Assembly (NCBI GenBank): GCA_021413735.1
Contig: JAIOPV010000168.1
Coordinates: 1 to 52,658, forward strand
Reading direction: 5' to 3'
Source: Planctomycetota bacterium
GTDB lineage: Bacteria; Planctomycetota; Planctomycetia; Gemmatales; Gemmataceae
Length of the DNA stretch: 52,658 bases
Part shown: piece by piece, positions 41,483-50,244 of the stretch
How the letters are laid out: each line of letters begins with the position of its first letter
Numbering within the stretch: position 1 is the first letter of the stretch
The notes under the pieces: model-generated
What the model was told of the DNA's origin: nothing
What the model saw: the letters and a program-made list of their open reading frames with translations, nothing else
Database searches by the model: none
Position numbers and translations under genes: made by a program

Positions 41483-43501
41483 ATGAGTACCGTTGCCGAG
41501 TCGCTGCCCGCTGCTGAGCACACACACCCTGTGCGGAAGATCGAGAACGTTCCAGGCCGGCTCGGCTCACATGCCGCGAATATGGTGCGTGCTCGCATTG
41601 CGATGCCCTGGCGACGACGACTCGCGAAAGCCGCACTGTACATCCCCAAAGTTCGTTACTGGGAAGACCAGTTCATCGGCCTGTCTGACGAGGGCATGCT
41701 GACGAAGAGCATGGAGCTGCGTGGCAAGGCACGCGGCAACTATGGACTCGATAAGCTGCTGCCGGAAGCGTTTGGGTTGGTCAGCGTTGCCATTCAGCGA
41801 GCGCTCGGCATCCGACCGTTCGACGTTCAGCTCGCGGGCGGTGCGGTTATCCACTTTGGCGGGTTGGTCGAACTCGCCACCGGTGAAGGCAAGACCGTCA
41901 CCGCGTCGCTGCCGACGTATCTGAACGCGCTCGTCGGCAAGGGCGTTCACGTCACCACGGTCAACGACTACCTCGCACAGCGCGACGCGGAATGGATCGG
42001 GCCGGTGTACACGAAACTCGGCCTCAGTGTCGGCTGTCTGTTCCAGAAGATGGAAGACGCTCCCCGGATCGAAGCATACCGTCGAGACGTGACCTACGGA
42101 ACCGCGGCCGAGTTCGGCTTCGACTTCCTGCGAGATCGCCTGAAGGTGCGAGGCGGACAAACAACCACAACGCCGTTCTGGACACCCTGGCTGCCTGGCG
42201 CGGGGGCTGCTCGCCTCGATCCGCGAGTTCAGCGTGCGCTACATTACGCGATCGTCGACGAAGCCGACAGCATCTTCATCGACGAAGCGAAAACGCCGCT
42301 GATTATTGCGAACCCCACCAGACTCGCCGAACCGGAAGAACGGCTCATCTATGAGTGGGCCGACAAGGTCGCCCGTGAACTCGTGCGGAACGAGCACTTC
42401 ACGCTCGACATGAAGAAGGACAAACTCGAACTGACCGACGCCGGCCGCAAGCAAGTGCGTTACTCCGACCCACCGAGCGGAAAGCACGCGAAGGCAATGG
42501 ACAAGATTCTCGATGCCGTCGAGAAGGCGCTTCAGGCTCACTACCGCTTCATTCGCGACCAGCAGTACATCATCAGCAGCGAGAACAAGATCGTTATCAT
42601 CGAGGAAGGCACCGGTCGGCCGATGCCCGACCGGCACTGGCGCGATGGGCTACACCAAGCGGTTGAAGCCAAGGAGAAGGTGCCGATCAACATGCCGAGC
42701 GAGCACGCGGCACAGATCACGTTCCAGAACTTCTACCGGCTGTACGGCAAACTCGGCGGCATGAGCGGAACGTTGATGCCGAACTTCTGGGAGATTCGGA
42801 AGGTGTATCGGCTCTGGACAACGAGCGGCCCCACGAACCGCCCGACGAAGCGAGTCGTTCTGCCCGACGAAGTGTATCCCACCGAAGACGCGAAGTTCGA
42901 CGCCGTCGTGAAGAAGACTCGCGAGATGTTGGTGTCGGGGCGTCCCGTGCTGATCGGCACCCGAACCGTCGACGCGAGCAAGAAGCTCTCGGCGAAACTG
43001 ACGGCTGGCGGTGTCACACATCAAGTGCTGAATGCCGAGCAGACGGAACGCGAAGCCGAGATTGTTTCCTTGGCGGGCCAGCCCGGTGCGGTGACAGTGG
43101 CGACGAACATGGCCGGCCGCGGAACCGACATCAAACTCGGGATCGGCGTTGCTGAGGCGGGTGGGTTGCACGTCATCGGCACGGAGCGTCACGAGGCCGA
43201 GCGAGTGGATCGACAGCTCATCGGGCGTGCCGGTCGGCAAGGCGACCCTGGAAGCGCACAGTTTTTGGTGTCGCTGGAAGATCAGTTACTCGAAGGGTTG
43301 GGCAATGCTCGACAGGCTGAACTGATGGCGTTCGGCAAACGCGGTGGCGATAAGAACTGGAATGCGTATGCGCCGTTGTTTCGCATGGCGCAGACGAAGA
43401 TCGAACGCCGCCATTATCGACAGCGTCTCGATCTGAAGAATCACGACAAGCATCGCCAGGAGATGCTCAAGGACATCGGCGCAGACCCGTATGTCGATTG
43501 A
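41483..43501 (+). CDS. SecA-like ATPase lacking the C-terminal scaffold and wing domains
   Basis: A 672-residue SecA-family motor; ordinary SecA has about 830-900 residues or more. It has NBD1 with Walker A ATGEGKT (132-138), TTVNDYLAQRDAEW and DEAD-like Walker B IVDEADSIFIDEAKTPLI, a preprotein-crosslinking domain (about 235-380) and NBD2 (VLIGTRTVDASKKLS; ATNMAGRGTDIKLG; GLHVIGTERHEAERVDRQLIGRAGRQGDPG). It ends 40 residues after the start of the usual helical scaffold (AQTKIERRHYRQ ...), so the two-helix finger, wing domain and zinc C-tail are missing. ATG 41483 has AGGAGG upstream. It may be a second, specialised SecA; the housekeeping SecA should be elsewhere. It is convergent with the next gene, 3 nt between stop codons. 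Confidence 0.9.
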   Translation: MSTVAESLPAAEHTHPVRKIENVPGRLGSHAANMVRARIAMPWRRRLAKAALYIPKVRYWEDQFIGLSDEGMLTKSMELRGKARGNYGLDKLLPEAFGLVSVAIQRALGIRPFDVQLAGGAVIHFGGLVELATGEGKTVTASLPTYLNALVGKGVHVTTVNDYLAQRDAEWIGPVYTKLGLSVGCLFQKMEDAPRIEAYRRDVTYGTAAEFGFDFLRDRLKVRGGQTTTTPFWTPWLPGAGAARLDPRVQRALHYAIVDEADSIFIDEAKTPLIIANPTRLAEPEERLIYEWADKVARELVRNEHFTLDMKKDKLELTDAGRKQVRYSDPPSGKHAKAMDKILDAVEKALQAHYRFIRDQQYIISSENKIVIIEEGTGRPMPDRHWRDGLHQAVEAKEKVPINMPSEHAAQITFQNFYRLYGKLGGMSGTLMPNFWEIRKVYRLWTTSGPTNRPTKRVVLPDEVYPTEDAKFDAVVKKTREMLVSGRPVLIGTRTVDASKKLSAKLTAGGVTHQVLNAEQTEREAEIVSLAGQPGAVTVATNMAGRGTDIKLGIGVAEAGGLHVIGTERHEAERVDRQLIGRAGRQGDPGSAQFLVSLEDQLLEGLGNARQAELMAFGKRGGDKNWNAYAPLFRMAQTKIERRHYRQRLDLKNHDKHRQEMLKDIGADPYVD

Positions 43502-43504
43502 GCG

Positions 43505-44029
43505 TCACACCGGCTTCGCCTTCGAGGGCGCGGCCTTGGGTGCTGGTGCCGGCTTCGGCGCAGCTGCAACTGCGGTCGGCTTCACCGGAGTTGCCGCTGT
43601 CGCTGCGGGCTTTGCTGCTGCCGCTGGGGCAGGCGTTGCCGCTGCCGGCGTGGCCTTTCCCGCTCCGCGAGCCAAGAGCCAGTTCCGAGCCAACGCAAGC
43701 GTCACCCCTTGCGGACCTTCGCCAACCGCTTCGACTGTCGTTCCATCGGCGATCAGCGTGCCGGTCCAGGTGTTATCCGCTCGCCGAACCATCGAAATCT
43801 GCGCTCCAGTGGGGAGCGACTTGAACGCTTCGCCTTTCTTCGGCAGCGTCGCAGCGATCCGTTGCTCTTCAACGAGTTTTGCCACGCACACTGGGCAACG
43901 CGTCTTCTGGAATTTCGCTTTACGCTGTTCCCGGTACTTATCGACCGTGTAGTGCTGAAATTCCTGAAGACATCCACACGCACGGGCGACCATTGGCCGT
44001 GCTATGATCTCCCCAGACGGAACACCCAT
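43505..44029 (-). CDS. Hypothetical CxxC protein with Ala/Pro/Lys-rich tail
   Basis: A 174-residue protein of unknown function. ATG 44029 has GGGAG 8 nt upstream and is preferred over GTG 44059. The ordered part (about 14-120) has ACGCLQEFQHY and KTRCPVCVAKL, a CxC...CxxC set that could bind zinc, then a small beta-like segment (GAQISMVRRADNTWTGTLIADG). From about residue 123 it is a tail of Ala, Pro, Lys and Thr repeats (PAPAAAAKPAATAATPVKPT), like the disordered histone-H1-like tails of many bacterial proteins. It may bind nucleic acid through the basic tail; this is an inference. It is convergent with the SecA-like gene. Confidence 0.7.
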   Translation of the reverse strand: MGVPSGEIIARPMVARACGCLQEFQHYTVDKYREQRKAKFQKTRCPVCVAKLVEEQRIAATLPKKGEAFKSLPTGAQISMVRRADNTWTGTLIADGTTVEAVGEGPQGVTLALARNWLLARGAGKATPAAATPAPAAAAKPAATAATPVKPTAVAAAPKPAPAPKAAPSKAKPV

Positions 44030-44248
44030 CGCGAAATCTCCCTCACCGGATGAAGTCACAGGTCGCGCGCAATCTGGCGCGATCCGCTAACACTGCACAA
44101 TAACGTCGCTCGACCGATTCAGAAACTAAGGAATGTCGAACGGTGGGTTTGAACTGTCGGAAAATCCCTCTCCGACCGCACCACCGCGATTATACCCGCG
44201 CGGTGCCAGGTTCTTGCACCGCTCAGTCCGGAGAGGTACGCTGATACG

Positions 44249-45612
44249 ATGAACACACATTATCCCAATTCGACATCGCGCCGCGACTTCCTATTTCAGT
44301 CTGGCGGCGGGCTTGGCGGCATCGCTCTGAACTGGCTTTTGAGCCAGGAATCGCGGGGGGCTGACACAAAACTTCCGGCGTCGAAGAATCCGCTTGCAGC
44401 GAAGGCTCCCCACTTCGCGGCGAAGGCGAAGCGGGTCATCTTCATGTTCATGGTCGGCGGTCCGAGCCAGATGGATCTGTTCGACCCAAAGCCGGCTCTC
44501 GCCAAATGGGCGGGCAAACCACTTCCCGAAAGCACCGGCCGCCCGAAAAGTCAGTTCACGAGCGGCGGCGAAGTCGTCCTCCCGAGTACACGGAAATTCG
44601 CGAAGCACGGCAAGAGTGGCCTTGAGATATCCGATCTGCTACCGAACCTCGCAACGTGTGCCGACGATCTCTGTTTGCTGCGTTCGTGCTACGGAACCAG
44701 CACGATTCATGCTCCGGCGATCTACGAATTGCACAGCGGCCGCACGCTGATGGGCTTCCCGAGTCTGGGCAGTTGGGTCACTTATGGTCTGGGCAGCGTT
44801 AGCGAAAACCTGCCCGCGTACTGCGTGATGCCACAACCCGAGGGCGTGCCGGAAGGCGGTGCTCCGTGCTGGTCGGCGGCGTTCCTGCCTGCGGTGTATC
44901 AGGGCACGCTGCTGCGACGTGGGGCAAATCCGATTCAGAATCTGCGACCGCCGGCGGATGTCGGAGCCGACGAAAACCGTCGTTCGTTCGACCTCGTGAA
45001 CAAGCTGAATGCGTTGAACACTCCCGCGGGCGATTCGGAACTCGACGCTCGCGCTTCGAACTATGAGTTGGCGTTCCGGATGCAGCAGCACGCACCGGAA
45101 GCGGTCGATCTCTCGAGCTGGCACGTCGGCTGTTGGAACGCGGCGTGCGATTCGTGACGGTGTATTCGGGTGGCGGTCCGTTGGTGACGCAGTGGGACGC
45201 GCACGACGACGTGAACGCGAACCACGAGAAGATGTGCGGCCACGTCGACAAGCCGATTGCGGCGTTGCTGAAGGATTTGAAGCAGCGTGACATGCTGAAG
45301 GACACGCTGGTGGTGTGGTGTAGCGAGTTCGGCCGCACGCCGAACAGTCAGGGCGGCAAGGGTCGCGACCACAACCCGCTGGGGTACACGATGTGGCTGG
45401 CTGGCGGCGGCTCGAAGGGCGGCGTGGCTGTCGGCGAGACCGACGATTTCGGGCTGAAGACAGTGGGGAAGGCGACGTCGGTGAATGACTTCCACGCGAC
45501 GATCTTGCACCTACTGGGACTGGATCACGAGCAGTTGACGTACCTGCATTCGGGCCGCGACGAACGCCTTACCGACGTCGGCGGCTTCGTGGTCGATGAA
45601 GCCTTGGCGTGA
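44249..45612 (+). pseudogene. DUF1501 protein gene broken by internal deletion and frameshift
   Basis: The family is an exported planctomycete sulfatase-like/alkaline-phosphatase-fold protein. The first part (44249-45157) starts with a twin-arginine-like leader (SRRDFLFQSGGGLGGIALNW) and the family motifs RVIFMFMVGGPSQMDLFDPKP and SCYGTSTIHAPAIYELHSGR. After EAVDLS at about 45114 the frame turns to nonsense and stops at 45157. The normal text resumes in another frame at 45115 with [20 protein letters not shown] and runs through [23 protein letters not shown] to the stop at 45612. In intact members about 20-25 residues lie between these points, so about 60-75 bp are lost. The two halves (about 289 and 165 residues) sum to just under the usual 460-480 residues. 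Production of a functional protein is unlikely. Confidence 0.85.
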
Positions 45613-45651
45613 AACCGGGAGTGGAGTACGCCGAGTGCTGTTGTCTTTTGT

Positions 45652-45886
45652 CTTCGCCCTGAAGGGGCGGAACAACATAGCCCGGGGCAAGCCGAAGGCG
45701 ACGCCCCGGGAATACCACAAATCCCATGATCCACCCTGAAAGGGTGGGACAAGAGCCGCAGTCCATTGGAGAATGCAAACGTGTCGCACCCTTGCAGGGT
45801 GCGTGCGTTTCGGTGGTTGGTCCCGGGGCTGCGACCGCTTCGCAGCCTTGCCCCGGGCTATGTTGTCACGCCCCTTCAGGGCGAAG
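45652..45886. repeat. 235-bp composite inverted-repeat element
   Basis: Outer arms of 40 bp at 45652-45691 and 45847-45886 are complementary at 38 of 40 positions, each containing ACAACATAGCCCGGGG in one orientation. Inside are further short palindromes with 3-nt loops: CCACCCT/AGGGTGG at 45731-45747 and GCACCCT/AGGGTGC at 45786-45802. No transposase ORF lies within it. It fills the spacer between the broken DUF1501 gene and the next ORF. Together these suggest a non-autonomous mobile element or a nested palindrome island. Confidence 0.8.
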
Positions 45887-45919
45887 GGCACTCGCGGTGA
45901 TCCACTCGTTGGAAATGGG

Positions 45920-46378
45920 ATGATTCACCGAACACTCACGCCGAGCACAGAAGCTCGGCACTTGGAATGGCGAGTCCTATATAGCGTCCGAAAGCACGGC
46001 GGTTACTTCGTTCACGTCCGATACACACTGGCACGAGGAACTATCCCGGGCCTCGAACTAATCACGCCGGCTGGAGTGGCAATCTGGACCGTACCTCCAT
46101 CCGAGTGGGATCGGTTACCTCGTGCGAGTGAATTGCCGGCGGCTTGGGAATCTGTGGGTGCGCGACCTCTCCTTCCAGACAACGAACTGTGGCTTGGGCC
46201 GATCCTGCGAGGGTTGGCTGAGCGGGTCGAATGGTGGGCAAAGGAGAAGCAAACGGCGATCAACGCTCTGCTTTCAGTGACGGCGGTTCGGATTCATCCA
46301 ACGGATACGAGTACGGGAATTTGCGAACAGGCCGGGCGTGAGATCATCGATGACATGGTCGAGCTGTTGACCCGCTGA
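45920..46378 (+). CDS. Hypothetical protein, 152 residues
   Basis: A cytoplasmic protein with no signal peptide or membrane segment. The frame is open to 45773 but the upstream part is repeat-derived, so ATG 45920 is used. Notable segments are HLEWRVLYSVRKHGGYFVHV, WTVPPSEWDRLP and AERVEWWAKEKQTAINALL; the content is mixed alpha/beta. The protein ends EIIDDMVELLTR. No domain was recognised. It is co-directional with the DUF1559 gene 120 bp downstream but likely separate. GC-rich codon use resembles its neighbours, which supports it being a real gene. Confidence 0.6.
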   Translation: MIHRTLTPSTEARHLEWRVLYSVRKHGGYFVHVRYTLARGTIPGLELITPAGVAIWTVPPSEWDRLPRASELPAAWESVGARPLLPDNELWLGPILRGLAERVEWWAKEKQTAINALLSVTAVRIHPTDTSTGICEQAGREIIDDMVELLTR

Positions 46379-46498
46379 CATTTCCACTCCTTCGCGAAAT
46401 CCCAGAAAATTTCTTGGCGGACTCCCGCCATCGTTTACGCACTTCCTCCCGACGCCCGGCACAACAGCCGGGAAAACTCACACGCTCGGGAGCCAGTC

Positions 46499-47404
46499 AT
46501 GTCGAATCGCCTCCGTCGCGGCTTCACGCTCATCGAACTTCTCGTTGTCATCGCGATTATCGCCGTACTCATCGGCCTGTTGCTGCCGGCCGTGCAGAAA
46601 GTTCGCGAAGCTGCGTCTCGCATGAAGTGCCAGAATAACCTCAAACAAATCGGGCTTGCGTTGCACAGCTACCACTCCGCATGCGGCGTGCTTCCACCGG
46701 GGTACATCTCGAACAATCCCCCGACCAACTCCACAAACTGGTGCCAACTTCCTTCAAACGCTCTCCGTGGGCAGGGTGCTCCGTGGACCGTTCTGATTCT
46801 GCCGTACCTCGAACAGAACGCCCTCTACAGCAAGATGAACCTGAACGTTCCCTTCACGGATGGCACGGTCTTCCTCATCTCGCCGAACCTCGACGTCATC
46901 ACGCCGATGAGCGTTTACACTTGCCCGTCCGATCCTCGTTTCCAGAAGAATGCTCTCTTGAATAGCTACAACGGCGTGTCGGGTGGCGGCACGGCTCCGA
47001 GCTGTTCGAATGCATCGTGCGGTGTTATCGGATCACGTGGTTTCTTCATCAACGGCGTGCTGTACGCTGGCTCGCGGATCAGCCTGGAATCGATCACCGA
47101 CGGCACCAGCAACGTGTTCATGGTGGGCGAATCGCGTTACGGCGATGCTCAATGGGCCACCAGCGCCAAGCAAGATAACTGCGCTCACGCTCGCAACCTG
47201 ACCGGAACCCTGGACCCGCTCAACAAGTACACGGGCCAGGGCGACTGGGAAACAACCAGCTTCAGCAGTGTTCACACAGGTGGAGCCGGCTTCACGATGG
47301 CAGATGGGTCGGTCCAGTTCATCCGCGATTCAATCGACATCAACGTCTACCGCCAACTCGGACAACGCAGCGACGGCCTACCTGTCAGCGGATTCAATCA
47401 GTGA
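46499..47404 (+). CDS. DUF1559 type IV pilin-like (pseudopilin) protein
   Basis: A 301-residue protein of the DUF1559 family, hugely expanded in planctomycetes. The prepilin leader RRGFTLIELLVVIAIIAVL has the peptidase site after Gly8 and the +5 Glu, followed by the hydrophobic helix. The family helix LLPAVQKVREAASRMKCQNN and LKQIGLALHSYH come next. The globular part ends with HTGGAGFTMADGSVQFI, the conserved DUF1559 C-terminal signature. GGGAG lies 7 nt before ATG 46499. The protein would be exported and held in the inner membrane or assembled by type II secretion/pilus machinery. Its stop is 14 nt from that of the convergent kinase gene. Confidence 0.95.
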   Translation: MSNRLRRGFTLIELLVVIAIIAVLIGLLLPAVQKVREAASRMKCQNNLKQIGLALHSYHSACGVLPPGYISNNPPTNSTNWCQLPSNALRGQGAPWTVLILPYLEQNALYSKMNLNVPFTDGTVFLISPNLDVITPMSVYTCPSDPRFQKNALLNSYNGVSGGGTAPSCSNASCGVIGSRGFFINGVLYAGSRISLESITDGTSNVFMVGESRYGDAQWATSAKQDNCAHARNLTGTLDPLNKYTGQGDWETTSFSSVHTGGAGFTMADGSVQFIRDSIDINVYRQLGQRSDGLPVSGFNQ

Positions 47405-47418
47405 ATCGGGAATCGTGC

Positions 47419-49281
47419 TCACGCATACTTGCGGGTGCCAGCGCGACGGCTCACGGTCACTACGAAGATCACCGTCAGCCCCAGCAGCGAACCCGCCACA
47501 ATTCCCACGAGCAAGAACGTCTCGTGCAAGCCGGCACGAATGCGGTCCGCGTCGCGATCCAACGGACGAATGATCTCCACGACGCCGCGAACCTCACCCA
47601 CCTTCCAGTCGAGCTTCGGGCTGTTCACGACATCCTTGTTGTGACAACCCAGACACGACTCCTTCAGCTTTCGAGCAATCGCGTAACGCAGCACTGGCCG
47701 GCCTTCGTATTCCTCGAACTGATACACCGGGTCGTCTGGCTTCTCGCGAAGTCGACTCAGGGCGTCACGTTCGAAGGCGTCCATCGGGGCGCGATTCGTG
47801 CGGAACTTCCAGGGGTAGTCGCTGTAGAGGCGAACTTGCATCCCGGATTCGCTGCGTTCGCTGATGTGCTTGCCGAGGTCGATGGTTAATGTCGCCGGCA
47901 GCGGCAGCGAGTCCTTCCGCGTGCTGTAATCGTAAGCCACCTTCGCGTGAGCGCGATCAACCGCCGCCGAGTAGAACTCGTTCAGGCTCTCCAAAGTCTC
48001 GGCTTGCTGTGCAGCCCCTTCAAGTGCGGTCGAACGCACCAGTCGCTCGTTCAGTCGCGACAGATGCCACAGCCCCACCGCTGAGCCAATCGTCAGCGCG
48101 ACCAGCACGCCGACCGGTCCGGGGTTGCGTCGGCACCACCGCCAGGAGCGTTCCACCCATCCAATCGGGCGAGCCTTGATCGGCAACCCATCGAGGAAGC
48201 GGCGAAGATCGTCGGCCAGTTCGCGGGCAGTGCCGTATCGACGTCCGGGAGCCTTCGCGAGCGCCTTGAGGCAAATCGTTTCGAGATCGCGGGGAATCTT
48301 GTCGTTGAGCCGTCGCGGGGCACGCGGTTCGTCCTGTAGCACTTGCAGCAACATCATTCGGCGATTGCCCTGGAAGGGGCGTTCGCGCGTCAGCAGTTCA
48401 TACAGGATCACGCCAAGGCTGTAGACATCGGTGCGTGCATCGACGCTATGCGATTCGCCGCGGGCCTGTTCCGGTGACATATACGCGGGCGTGCCGAGAA
48501 CCTCGCCTTCCGAGGTCATCGTGACGTCGTCGGCTTCCCGTTTCGCGAGGCCGAAGTCGGTAATGTGCGGCTTGCTGTCAGAGTCGAGGAGAATGTTCGA
48601 CGGTTTCACATCGCGGTGAACGATACCGAGTCTGTGGGCCGCTTCGAGGCTGTCGGCGACTTCGGCGATCAGTCTCGCGGCAGATTGCGGATCGAAGGGG
48701 CGTTCTTCGAGACGTTCCGCGAGCGTCTTGCCGCGAATCAACTCGGCGACGATGTAGCACACACCCTCGGGAGTCTGCCCGGCTTCGTAAAGCGAGACAA
48801 TTCCCGGATGCTTGAGCTGTGCGGCGCTGCGGGCTTCGCGAAGGAAGCGTTCCGTTTCGCCTGCACCCGCCAGCCGACCGGAACGCAGAATCTTCACGGC
48901 CACATCGCGTTCGAGTTCTTTGTCGAACGCGCGAAACACCGTGCCGAACGAGCCGCGGCCGAGTTCTTCGCACAGTTCGAACTTGCCGACCTGTCGCGGT
49001 GGCTCGCCGGCGAATCCGATGATCGGCACGCACGAATCGAGCGCACCTTGGGCGGCTGTCATCAGCGCGGCGGGAACCTCCACACTGCTCGGACCCATCG
49101 GCTGACGCAACGCAGTGACCAGAGCATCGGTGTGCGCTTCGAGCGTTCGCAATGTCGCTTCGCAATGTGGGCAGTGTTCGACATGATCCGCAACGCGAGA
49201 AAATGCGATCGCATCCAGATCGCCAACGGCGAACCGGGAGAGGTCGTCCTGGTCTGGGCAGGTTGTGTTCCGCACGATCAC
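47419..49281 (-). CDS. Transmembrane Ser/Thr kinase with anti-sigma-type zinc motif and heme-c-type (DUF3365) sensor
   Basis: A 620-residue kinase with three fused parts. Residues 21-45 contain H33-x3-C37-x2-C40, the zinc-binding anti-sigma (ZAS/zf-HC2) motif. A Hanks-type kinase spans about 98-365 (glycine loop GRGSFG, Lys130, HRDVKPSN at about 222, DFG at 242). TM1 is at about 388-408. The exported sensor (about 415-587) resembles the DUF3365 family (ESLNEFYSAAV; YSDYPWKFRTNRAP; FERDALSRLREKP) and holds CLGCH at 543-547, a covalent c-type heme motif. TM2 is at about 589-611 with a short cytoplasmic tail. GTG 49281 is used; GTG 49275 with GGAG is an alternative. It is divergent from an ECF sigma factor 138 bp away, its likely regulatory target. 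Confidence 0.92.
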   Translation of the reverse strand: MIVRNTTCPDQDDLSRFAVGDLDAIAFSRVADHVEHCPHCEATLRTLEAHTDALVTALRQPMGPSSVEVPAALMTAAQGALDSCVPIIGFAGEPPRQVGKFELCEELGRGSFGTVFRAFDKELERDVAVKILRSGRLAGAGETERFLREARSAAQLKHPGIVSLYEAGQTPEGVCYIVAELIRGKTLAERLEERPFDPQSAARLIAEVADSLEAAHRLGIVHRDVKPSNILLDSDSKPHITDFGLAKREADDVTMTSEGEVLGTPAYMSPEQARGESHSVDARTDVYSLGVILYELLTRERPFQGNRRMMLLQVLQDEPRAPRRLNDKIPRDLETICLKALAKAPGRRYGTARELADDLRRFLDGLPIKARPIGWVERSWRWCRRNPGPVGVLVALTIGSAVGLWHLSRLNERLVRSTALEGAAQQAETLESLNEFYSAAVDRAHAKVAYDYSTRKDSLPLPATLTIDLGKHISERSESGMQVRLYSDYPWKFRTNRAPMDAFERDALSRLREKPDDPVYQFEEYEGRPVLRYAIARKLKESCLGCHNKDVVNSPKLDWKVGEVRGVVEIIRPLDRDADRIRAGLHETFLLVGIVAGSLLGLTVIFVVTVSRRAGTRKYA

Positions 49282-49419
49282 TCCGCGACGCGAGGCGGGA
49301 GCAGAGGCGTCACCATTCTAACGATATGGCGTTACACAGTGGTTCTTCATCGACATTGCTCCAACCGTGGCGCACACTGTAACGAAGCCTCCCCATTGCT
49401 GTCCGCTGCCGGGCACGCC

Positions 49420-50043
49420 ATGAAGAACGCGAGAACCATCAACGGGAACGATCAAGCCTCTGAGATGGGCACGCACCGGAGCCTGCTCGACGGAGCACGC
49501 GCCCGAGATGCTGCCGCATGGGAACGACTCGTTACGCTGTACGCGCCGCTCGTGTTGTCGTGGTGCCGGGGTTGGGGGCTGAAGCCGGACGATGCCGCCG
49601 ATGTGTTTCAAGAAGTGTTCCAGTCCGTTGCGACTCACCTCGATGGCTTCCGTCGCGAACGACCCAGCGACACGTTCCGCGGTTGGCTCCGCACGATCAC
49701 TCGCAACAAAGTGAACGATCACTTCCGACGCAGAGAGAAGGAACCAGCCGGTGTGGGTGGCAGCGAAGCCCGCGATCTGCTGGCCCAGGTGCCCGGAGCG
49801 TTGCCTACTGACGAGGTTGTCGTTGCGGACGAAGCGGAAGGAGCGTTGCTGCATCGGGCGCTGGAGTTGCTTCGCGCCGAGTTCGAGCCGAAGACCTGGC
49901 AGGCGTTCTGGCAGACAGCGGTTGAAGGGCGAGCCGCAACGGACGTGGCAGCGGATTTGTCGATGAGTCCGGGTGCGGTGCGAGTGGCGAAGTCTCGAGT
50001 TCTCCACCGTCTCCGCACGGATTTGGGCGAGTTGCTGGATTAA
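49420..50043 (+). CDS. ECF-family RNA polymerase sigma factor (partner of heme-motif kinase)
   Basis: A 207-residue ECF sigma factor. Region 2 covers about 20-95 (WERLVTLYAPLVLSWCRGWG; DAADVFQEVFQSVATHL, the DAxDxxQE-type helix; RGWLRTITRNKVNDHFRR). Region 4 covers about 140-200 (WQAFWQTAVEGRAATDVAAD and MSPGAVRVAKSRVLHRLR). ATG 49420 is used; ATG 49465 is possible and neither has a strong SD. The frame continues upstream to 48565 but overlaps the kinase gene and is a shadow. Divergence from a kinase with a zinc anti-sigma motif suggests a sigma/kinase pair: the kinase may bind and phosphorylate this factor. Confidence 0.9.
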   Translation: MKNARTINGNDQASEMGTHRSLLDGARARDAAAWERLVTLYAPLVLSWCRGWGLKPDDAADVFQEVFQSVATHLDGFRRERPSDTFRGWLRTITRNKVNDHFRRREKEPAGVGGSEARDLLAQVPGALPTDEVVVADEAEGALLHRALELLRAEFEPKTWQAFWQTAVEGRAATDVAADLSMSPGAVRVAKSRVLHRLRTDLGELLD

Positions 50044-50160
50044 GAAGTGGTGGCGGAATGAGTGGAATGGTTGCTGGTGTTGGAGGAAGGTTGTTCCCGG
50101 GTTGACCCTACCCAACGCAATGTGATACGTGATACTTGCAATCGCACGGCACCCCCAAAA

Positions 50161-50224
50161 AAACGTTTCGAGTTGACACCAGAGTCTCCGTTGTGCGGAG
50201 GTCCAGTGTCAACTCGAAACGTTT
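50161..50224. terminator. Bidirectional terminator-like inverted repeat
   Basis: Perfect 19-bp arms at 50161-50179 and 50206-50224 (AAACGTTTCGAGTTGACAC and complement) surround a loop with a second stem CTCCG/CGGAG. It lies 118 nt after the sigma-factor stop and 21 nt before the stop of the convergent gene at 50245. A run of A upstream (50157-50163) gives a U-run for the minus-strand transcript. The function as a terminator is inferred. Confidence 0.7.
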
Positions 50225-50244
50225 AACTCGTTACCCGAAACCGA

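Noticed and set aside
41076-41636. N-terminal extension of the WD40 kinase
   Set aside because: The open frame continues but crosses an AT-rich promoter-like stretch and has no domain; the kinase starts naturally at ATG 41075.
48565-49419. In-frame upstream extension of the ECF sigma factor
   Set aside because: It lies antisense to the kinase gene and has shadow composition; the sigma domain starts after 49420.
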